DNA of 64,000 bases from Papio anubis (taxonomy: Eukaryota > Chordata > Mammalia > Primates > Cercopithecidae). Below are positions 57,606-64,000 of the stretch, piece by piece (the first letter of the stretch is position 1; each line of letters starts with the position of its first letter). A program made the position numbers and the translations under genes. The DNA lies in the NCBI RefSeq assembly GCF_008728515.1, contig NW_022167418.1, positions 75,933 to 139,932 on the forward strand, read 5' to 3'. The notes under the pieces were generated by a model, which did no database searches, had not been told where the DNA came from, and saw only the letters and a program-made list of their open reading frames with translations.

Positions 57606-59239
57606 TTGTGAGGGGAATTTCTTCTCTGTTAGTCCACTGCTCTACCAAAAGGAGAAGTGCTGGGGGTGGGGAGGGAGGGGGGAATCTCCCTACACCCCAA
57701 ACCAAGTGAGAAAGCCTAGTGTTTGGGGGATATTGAGGATCACAGAGGACATTGGAAATAGTAGTCTGCATATTGGAAAAAGAAGAGTAGAGTTTTATTT
57801 AGGAAAAATGGGGATGTCACTGATGACTTTGGGGCAGAGAAATAACATGGTTGCAATCATGTTTTAGAAACATAACAACATTTAAAATGGATTGGGGATT
57901 GGGGAGAGAAGATACAAAGAGCTGGATTAGGAGTAGAATTAATGTGAACTATAACAATAACTTGATCTAGGATGTGAAAGTGATAACTGATAGGAAGAAA
58001 CAGGTGTAGAAGAAGTTGTGGTAGAACTGACATTTTTTGGAATTAATTAGAGGAATAAGGAGGACTCACTATGTTTGAATTGATGTTTAAAACTATGGAA
58101 GGAAAAATATAAGTTATAGCTGAGGATAGAAAGAACGTTTAGCTTGAAGAGGAGCTTAAGCAGAAGTATAAACCTCCTTTCTTGTGCATAAGTTATTGTG
58201 ATAGCCACCAGTTTTACACAAATACAAATTTTTACTGAATACTTGGCTTTTCATGGATGTAGCTCTATAATTAAGGTGGTGGACTCCATAACTTTCTTTT
58301 TCTTCTTTACTATCATAATTACTTTTACTCTGCCTGTTTTTCTCACTTTTGAACATGCTTTGAAAGTTAATGAATTAAAACTTAAGCCAGTTTTGCTACT
58401 AACACATTTTGCTACATTGCTACTAACATGAAACATTTTTAAAAGAAAAATTACTATTGCTAGATTTACCCCTCATTTTGCTGCCTTGCTACACAGACAA
58501 TTCATGTAGAACCAAATAATGACAATTTAGAGCTAACAATGTAATAACCTCAATTGCACAGGGTCTTTGTTTGTCATGATGTTCTTCTTGGGATGAAGCA
58601 AAACTCTCTCTGTTAGAACATTTTTCAACATTTAGAATGGCATGAAGCTGTCAAAACTAGGCACCAATGTAAAGCACTGACTCAAGGAAATTGATTATTT
58701 CCTAAAGTTAAGCAGTAACTTAAGGGAAATCAAGACAATCAAAAATGAATTATATAATATGCTTTCATTATATAGAAATGTAAAAGTGGAAAAGAAAAAA
58801 AAAAACCCCAAAATAGTAGCTCCAACTAGAGATTTTGCTCCAGGTCTAAAGTTGTATCACAATTCAGTAAATTCATAATATAATTTTAAGAACTTTAAAT
58901 TTAGATTAGCATTTCAGATAACTTCTTATAAATATAAAATTCAAGCATAAATTTTTATAGACTCAGAGATACAAGAGTCAAGTAACTTTCGTAAACTGAG
59001 ATATTTATATATTTGAGTCACAGGCACACCACAATTTTGAGCATGTGACTCATACTTTGTATCTTATATACAGTTAGTTTTAAAATGTTAGAGCATTATG
59101 CCAAGGGTAAGCACAAGTTTACATAATTGAGGATTTACAGGGACCTCAGGCTTGCTCAATTACTTTTGGGATTTTATGCCAGAGTTTAAACTACTGTCTT
59201 TGACCAGGCCCATCAGGTTTGGGTTGACATGTCCATACT
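57606..59239. other. unique sequence
   Basis: No repeats or genes recognised; a G-rich run occurs at 57660-57685 and an A-rich one at 58793-58804. Confidence 0.4.
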
Positions 59240-59595
59240 ACAGCCTCCTTTTATATTAATACTTAGAATAAACCCAAACTCCTATTACTGTGACCTACAA
59301 AGTTCATTATGATCTGGTCCCTGCCTACCTCTTCAGGTTCATTCATCTCTCACTACTTTTTCCACTTTTCATTCATATTAGCCTTCTTTCAGTTCTTGGA
59401 ACACACCAAGATCCACCGCCCACCTCACACCCCCCACCAATCTACTTGTTTATGTTTGTTCTCTCACTGGAATGCATGTTCTGTTAGGGCAGAGGTCACT
59501 TCCAGAATATTCACCATTGTATCTCCAAAAGGTCAGGACAACATCTGGCACCAAGTATCTATTTGATAAATATTTGTTAGATGGATGAATCAAGG
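59240..59595 (+). mobile_element. L2 LINE 3' end
   Basis: L2 order: tgacctacaaagttcattat, gatctggtccctgcctacct, actggaatgcatgttctgtt, ccaagtatctatttgataaa, tatttgttagatggatgaat. The 3' terminal repeats are recognisable. Confidence 0.8.
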
Positions 59596-59714
59596 AAATA
59601 AGTAAGATTGGTTATATGGCATGACCCAGAGTTCAAGCTGATTTATGGAATGGGGTGGACAGAAGAAAAGAGGAAGATAAATTCATAGTGTAAGGACAGC
59701 ACTGAGAATGTAGT
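59596..59714. other. short unique spacer
   Basis: Flank of the L1 insertion; nothing recognised. Confidence 0.4.
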
Positions 59715-59730
59715 AGAAATATGTCTTGGA

Positions 59731-62071
59731 CAAAGATGCCCTCTCTCACCACTTCTATTCAACATCGTACCTGAAGTCCTGGTTAGAACTATCAGGCAAG
59801 AAAAAGAAATAAAAGGCATCCAAATAGGAAGAGAGGAAGTCAAACTATCCCTGTTTGCAGATGACATGATTTTCTACATAGAAAACCCCATAGTCTCTGT
59901 CCAAAAGCTCTTTGAACTGATAAATAAGTTTAGCAAAGTTTTGGGATACAAAATCAATGTACAAAAATCACTAGCATTCCTATACACCAACAGTCAAGCT
60001 GAAAGCCAAATCAGGAACGCAATCCCATTCACAATTGCCACACACACACACAAATACCTTCCTAGGAATACAACTAACTAGGCAGGTGAAAGATCTCCAA
60101 AATGAAAATTATAAAACATTGCTCAAAGAAATCAGAGATGACACAGATGCATGGAAAAACATTCCATGTTCATGGATAGGAGAATCAAGATCATTAAAAT
60201 GGCCATACTGCTCAAAGCAATTTATAGATTCAATGCTATTCCTATCAAACTACTAATGACATTCTTCACATAGCTAAAGAAAACTAGCTTAAAATTCATA
60301 CGGAACCATAAAAGAGCCTGAAGATCCAAGGCAATCCTAGGCCAAAAGAACATAGCTGGTTGGGTGCAGCTGCTCACACCTGCAATCCCAGCATGTTGGG
60401 AGTCCCAGGTAGGCAGATTGCTTGAGGCTAGGAGTTTGAGACCAGCCTGGGCAATATGAAAAAATCCTGTCTTTGCAAAAAATACAAAACAATAGCCTGG
60501 TATAGTGATGCATGCCTGTAGTCCTGGCTACTCAGGAGGCAGAAGGATCACCTGAGCCCAGGAAGTCGAGGCTGCAGTAAGCCGTGATTATGCCACTGCA
60601 CTCCAGCCTGGGTGACTCTCTTAAAAAAATAATAACAAAGCTGGAGGCATCATGCTACCTGACTTCAAACTATACTATAAGGCAACAGTACTAAAACAGT
60701 ATGGTACTGGTACAGAAAGAGATACGTAGACCAGTGTATCAGAATGAGCCTAGAAATAAGGCTGCATAACCCACAACTATCTGATCTTTGACAAATCTCA
60801 CAAAAACAAGCAATGAAGAAATAACTCCCTGTTCAATAAACGGTGCTGGGATAACTGGCTAGCCATATGCAGCAGATTGAAGCTGGACCCCTTCCTTACA
60901 CCACATACAAAAATAAACTAAAGATGGACTAAAGACTTAAATGTAAAACTTAAAACTATAAAAACCCTGGAAGATAACCTAGTAAATACCATTCTGGACA
61001 TAGGAACTAGCAAAGATTTCATGACAAACATGCCAAAAGCAATTGCAACAAAAGCAAAAATGGACAAATGAGATCTAATTAAGCTAAAGAGCTCCTGCAC
61101 AGCAAAGGAAATTATCAACAAAGTAAACAGACAACCTACAGAATAGGAGAAAATTTTTGCAAACGATGCATCTGACAAAGATTTAACATCCAGCATCTAT
61201 AAGTAGCTTAAACAAATTTACAAGCAAAATCAAACAGCCCCATTAAAAAGTGCGCAAAGGACATGAACAATTTTGAAAGACATACATGTGTCTAAAAAAC
61301 ATATGAAAAAATGCTCAATATCACTAATCATTAGAGAAATGCAAATAAAAAACACAGTGAGATCCTATCTCAGATCAGTCAGAATAGCTATTATTAAAAA
61401 GTCAAAAAATAAATGCTGGCAAGCTTGCAGAGAAAAGGGAACACTTATACACTGCTGATAGGAGTGTAAATTAGTTCAACCATTATGAAAAGAAGTGTGG
61501 CAATTCCTCAAAGAACTAAAAACACAATTACCATTTAGGATTCTATTACTGGGTATGTACCCAAAGGAACATAAATCATTTTACCATAAAGACACATGCA
61601 CGTGTGTGTTCATTGCAGCACTATTCACAATAGCAAAGACTGGGAATCAATCTAAATGCCCTCAATGGTAGACTGGATAAAGACAATGTGGTACATATAG
61701 ACAATGGAATACTTTGCAGCCAATAAAGAGGACAGGATCATGTCCTTTGCAGGAACATGGATGGAGCTGGAAGCCATTATTCTTAGCAAACTAACACAGG
61801 AACAGCAAATCAAATACCATATTCTCTCACTTATAAATAGAGCTAAATAGTGAGAACAAATGAACAGAAATAGAGAAACAACAGATACTGGGGTCTACTT
61901 GAGGGTGGAGGGAGGGAAGAGGGAGAGGATCAGAAAATATAACTATCAGGTACTATGCTTAGTGCTTCGGTGATAATCTGTACACTGAACCCTTGTGACA
62001 TGAGTTTAAACTGTATAACACATCTGCACATGTACCCTTGAACCTAAAAGATAAAAAAAAAAAAGAAAAAA
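59731..62071 (+). mobile_element. L1 (older L1PA-type), 5'-truncated, with target-site duplication
   Basis: Starts inside the ORF2 reverse-transcriptase region (after tcttgga) and ends in an A-rich tail (62052-62071). TSD agaaatatgtcttgga (59715-59730) and agaaatatgtgttgga (62072-62087), one mismatch in 16. ORF2 pieces at 59866-60081 and 61273-61458 are separated by stops and shifts. The 3' UTR includes the G/A-rich tract 61900-61930. An AluJ lies inside at 60355-60638. Confidence 0.94.
60355..60638 (+). mobile_element. AluJ-type, diverged
   Basis: Plus-strand Alu from ggttgggtgcagctgctcac to ccagcctgggtgactctctt and a short A-rich tail. Target copies aaagaacatagct and aataacaaagct surround it. 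Many substitutions and small deletions. The L1 sequence continues directly after it. Confidence 0.9.
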
Positions 62072-62087
62072 AGAAATATGTGTTGGA

Positions 62088-62803
62088 CCACAATTTCAGA
62101 TATGCAAAGAATAACATATAAATTTATATTTATAAATATAAATAAACTTAGGCATAATTTTGAGAATTCTGCTCTTCCAGTTTGGTAAAAAACTTAACCT
62201 CGGTTATTCTTGGGTTTCCCTCTTCTGTTTCAAGATGGGATAGATTTCAAGAGTTTTATGCATGGCCAAAGCTAGGGTATCTGGCTGAGTCATTTGTCTA
62301 CCCTGATTCCTCTTCTAGGGTATTCACTCACTCTGTTCACATAGTTTCTACAGGTCTGAACTCCCGGCTACTTCCAGAATTATTTTAAAATATGGGAAAT
62401 ATTTATGAGGGGTCCTTATGGACCTATTTGTTCAGACACATGAGGCAGCCCTGATTCTCTGGAGTATTGCTGCCTCTGCTATGTGCTGTGGTGCTGTGGT
62501 ACAGATATATATACAAGCATGGCTCCCCAAATATGGGGGCCATAAACTTTTATCTATGCTCCTACGTCCATGGGACTTTATGATAGTTTCCCTGGGCTGC
62601 TTCTCAAATGCACTCTAGTGCTTCCTTTATTTTCAGTGCACTTGGCATGACGTTTTGAAAGGGATTCATGTTTTAACCTAGTCAGGAAGCATTTATGACT
62701 TTTTCCCCTCAACCTTTCCTTTCCAATATCTTTTTGAACATACGAAGAACAGAAAAAATGGGATAAATGAACACAACTTAATATTTCATAAGCCCATTCT
62801 GCC
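62088..62803. other. unique sequence
   Basis: AT-rich inverted text at 62117-62148 (aatttatatttataaatata). No gene or repeat recognised. Confidence 0.4.
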
Positions 62804-62852
62804 AATTAAGTTTTGACCACAACAAAACTGGAATTAAGTTTTGACCACAACA
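62804..62852. repeat. 21-bp direct duplication, period 28
   Basis: aattaagttttgaccacaac plus a occurs at 62804-62824 and 62832-62852 without change, separated by seven bases. Confidence 0.93.
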
Positions 62853-62859
62853 GAGGCAG

Positions 62860-63235
62860 AGTACAATTCTGATCATGTCACTCTTCTGCTTACCATACTA
62901 TAATGGCTTCTTATTGCTCTTGGAATATAGATCATATGTCTTAATAAAGCACATGGAGATCCTGTCTGCCTCTCCAACCTCTTCATGCACCACAGTCCCT
63001 TCTCATTCTCTCTACTAGGACTAAACCTGTGTTTCACTGTCAAAACGACAGTTTTTTTTTTTTTTTTTTTGTACAGTGCCTCTTCACCTGGTTAACTCCC
63101 ATTCATGCTGCAAAGTTGCAGCATTAGTGGAATTTTTTTCAGGGAAAGCTTACATATTGCCACTTATTATAGATACTCATGGCACTATGTATCTTTTCTT
63201 TGTAGCACTTGTCCATGATGGTTACCTTGTCTCAT
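62860..63235 (+). mobile_element. L2 LINE fragment with a poly-T insertion
   Basis: tgtcactcttctgcttacca, ataatggcttcttattgctc and ccaacctcttcatgcaccac follow L2 order; after a 19-base T-run (63052-63070) the text cccattcatgctgcaaagtt and ttatagatactcatggcact continues it. Confidence 0.6.
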
Positions 63236-63239
63236 AAGA

Positions 63240-63900
63240 AGAGAAATGCAAAGGATAACTACAATTTAACGGCATTTTCACTTGTCAAATTAACAAAACT
63301 CCAAATGTTTTGACAATAAATTTTTTGAAATAAACAGGCACTCTTATGTACTGCTGGTGGGATTATAAAACTAGTACAACCTGTGTGGAGGATAAGTTGG
63401 CAATAACTTGTTTTTAATACCTTTTGTCCCAGGCAGTCTACTTCTGGAAATTGATCCTATAGATTTATTTTCATAGTATAAAATGATATATTTTATGTCT
63501 TTATTCATTACAGCATTTTTTTGGTAATAGAAAACTACTGAAAAAAATTAAATGTTCCTCGATAGGAGGCTGCTCAAATACATTGTGGTATACCCATTCA
63601 GCAGAATACCCTGTAGCTATAACAACAACAACAAAAATGTGAGAAGCTTCCTAAATAATGAGATAGGAAGATTTTTCTATTTTTATTAAGTAAAAAAACC
63701 ACAACATACAGAAAAATGCATATGGTGTGCTACCTTTTGTATAAAAAGGGGAAAAGTATAAAAGTAAATAAGTAAAAATCATATGTATGTCCACACAAAC
63801 ATATGTATCCAGTTTGCCTGTATAAGCATAAGGAAACTCTGAAAAGATACACAAGAAACTAATAAAAAGAATTATCTATATTTTAGGGAAGAAAGAAAAC
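63240..63900 (+). mobile_element. old L1M/HAL1-type 3' region
   Basis: aacaggcactcttatgtact, gctggtgggattataaaact, ggcagtctacttctggaaat, attacagcatttttttggta, gtgtgctaccttttgtataa and agatacacaagaaactaata follow the order of the L1ME/HAL1 3' region. Diverged, no intact frame. Confidence 0.75.
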
Positions 63901-64000
63901 TGAGAGGATATGGAACAAAATAAGATGTAAGAATGCAAAGTAATGAAAATATTTAATTATGTTCCCTTCTACTGATTATATTATACATGATTATGAATGA
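63901..64000. other. window end, unassigned
   Basis: AT-rich; may be the worn end of the L1M/HAL1 element. Confidence 0.3.

Noticed and set aside
57496..57867. 123-codon frame with an Arg/Glu run
   Set aside because: Driven by the GA microsatellite; no splice context.
1..64000. tRNA, snRNA, rRNA and CRISPR arrays
   Set aside because: No tRNA arm/box pattern, no U6, 5S or rRNA text and no regularly spaced repeats were seen. MIR heads are worn tRNA derivatives, not genes.

Overview
The window is nuclear DNA from a primate, most likely an Old World monkey (cercopithecid). The best clue is the youngest Alu copies. The plus-strand copy at 44414-44682 carries the combination GAGACGGGCGGAT, AACTAGCCGGGCGAGGTGG and GAGATCCGGCCACTGC, and the copies at 10261-10530 and 24774-25066 show related diagnostic bases, including GGCTTGAGCC on the minus strand. 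From memory these are marks of cercopithecid AluY (AluYR-type) subfamilies rather than human ones. No functional protein-coding gene, rRNA, tRNA or CRISPR array could be supported. The window is intergenic or deep-intronic sequence made mostly of layered retrotransposons.

Layout. 1-1003: the 5' end of one minus-strand L1 abutting an older minus-strand L1 ORF2 fragment. 1390-3067: a MER1A DNA transposon with its target-site duplication (TSD), a MIR, and an MLT1D-like LTR. 4026-5115: a young 5'-truncated plus-strand L1. 6574-8277: an intronless, broken minus-strand copy of SPPL2A (intramembrane aspartyl protease), the only gene-derived feature recognised; it keeps a GC-rich 5' UTR. 9.3-15.9 kb: sparse old repeats and three Alus in otherwise unique AT-rich DNA. 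17.48-29.6 kb: a 12-kb block of minus-strand L1 pieces interrupted by nested Alus and a near-complete THE1 MaLR provirus-like element (21727-24009), ending in a GC-rich, internally repeated block that looks like an old L1 5' region. 29988-30420: a minus-strand MST LTR with a perfect 5-bp TSD. 32366-32729: a Tigger-type DNA transposon. 34656-38792: a 4.1-kb plus-strand L1 with a 14-bp TSD. 40402-41143: an LTR-like element. 45619-50871: a minus-strand L1 with an intact 5' end but a missing 3' end. 50.98-56.3 kb: L1M, MIR and unique DNA. 56360-56736: a solo THE1/MST LTR. 56.8-59.6 kb: L2 pieces. 59731-62071: a plus-strand L1 with a 16-bp TSD and an inner Alu. 62.86-63.9 kb: L2 and L1M/HAL1-type remnants.

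Three sequences outside recognised repeats look exon-like by splice signals and one open frame: 8875-9048 (minus), 14510-14726 (plus) and 34101-34228 (plus). None could be tied to a known gene, and decoy exons of this quality are expected in tens of kilobases. Other structures the repeat catalogue does not explain are a 169-bp direct duplication (41335-41503 and 42874-43042, about 94% identical), a diverged ~100-bp repeat pair (29778-29880 and 32062-32163), a 13-bp-arm hairpin inside an L1 (27871-27900) and several short tandem duplications. I found no convincing new gene system. Repeat subfamily names come from memory of consensus sequences and were not checked by a database search.
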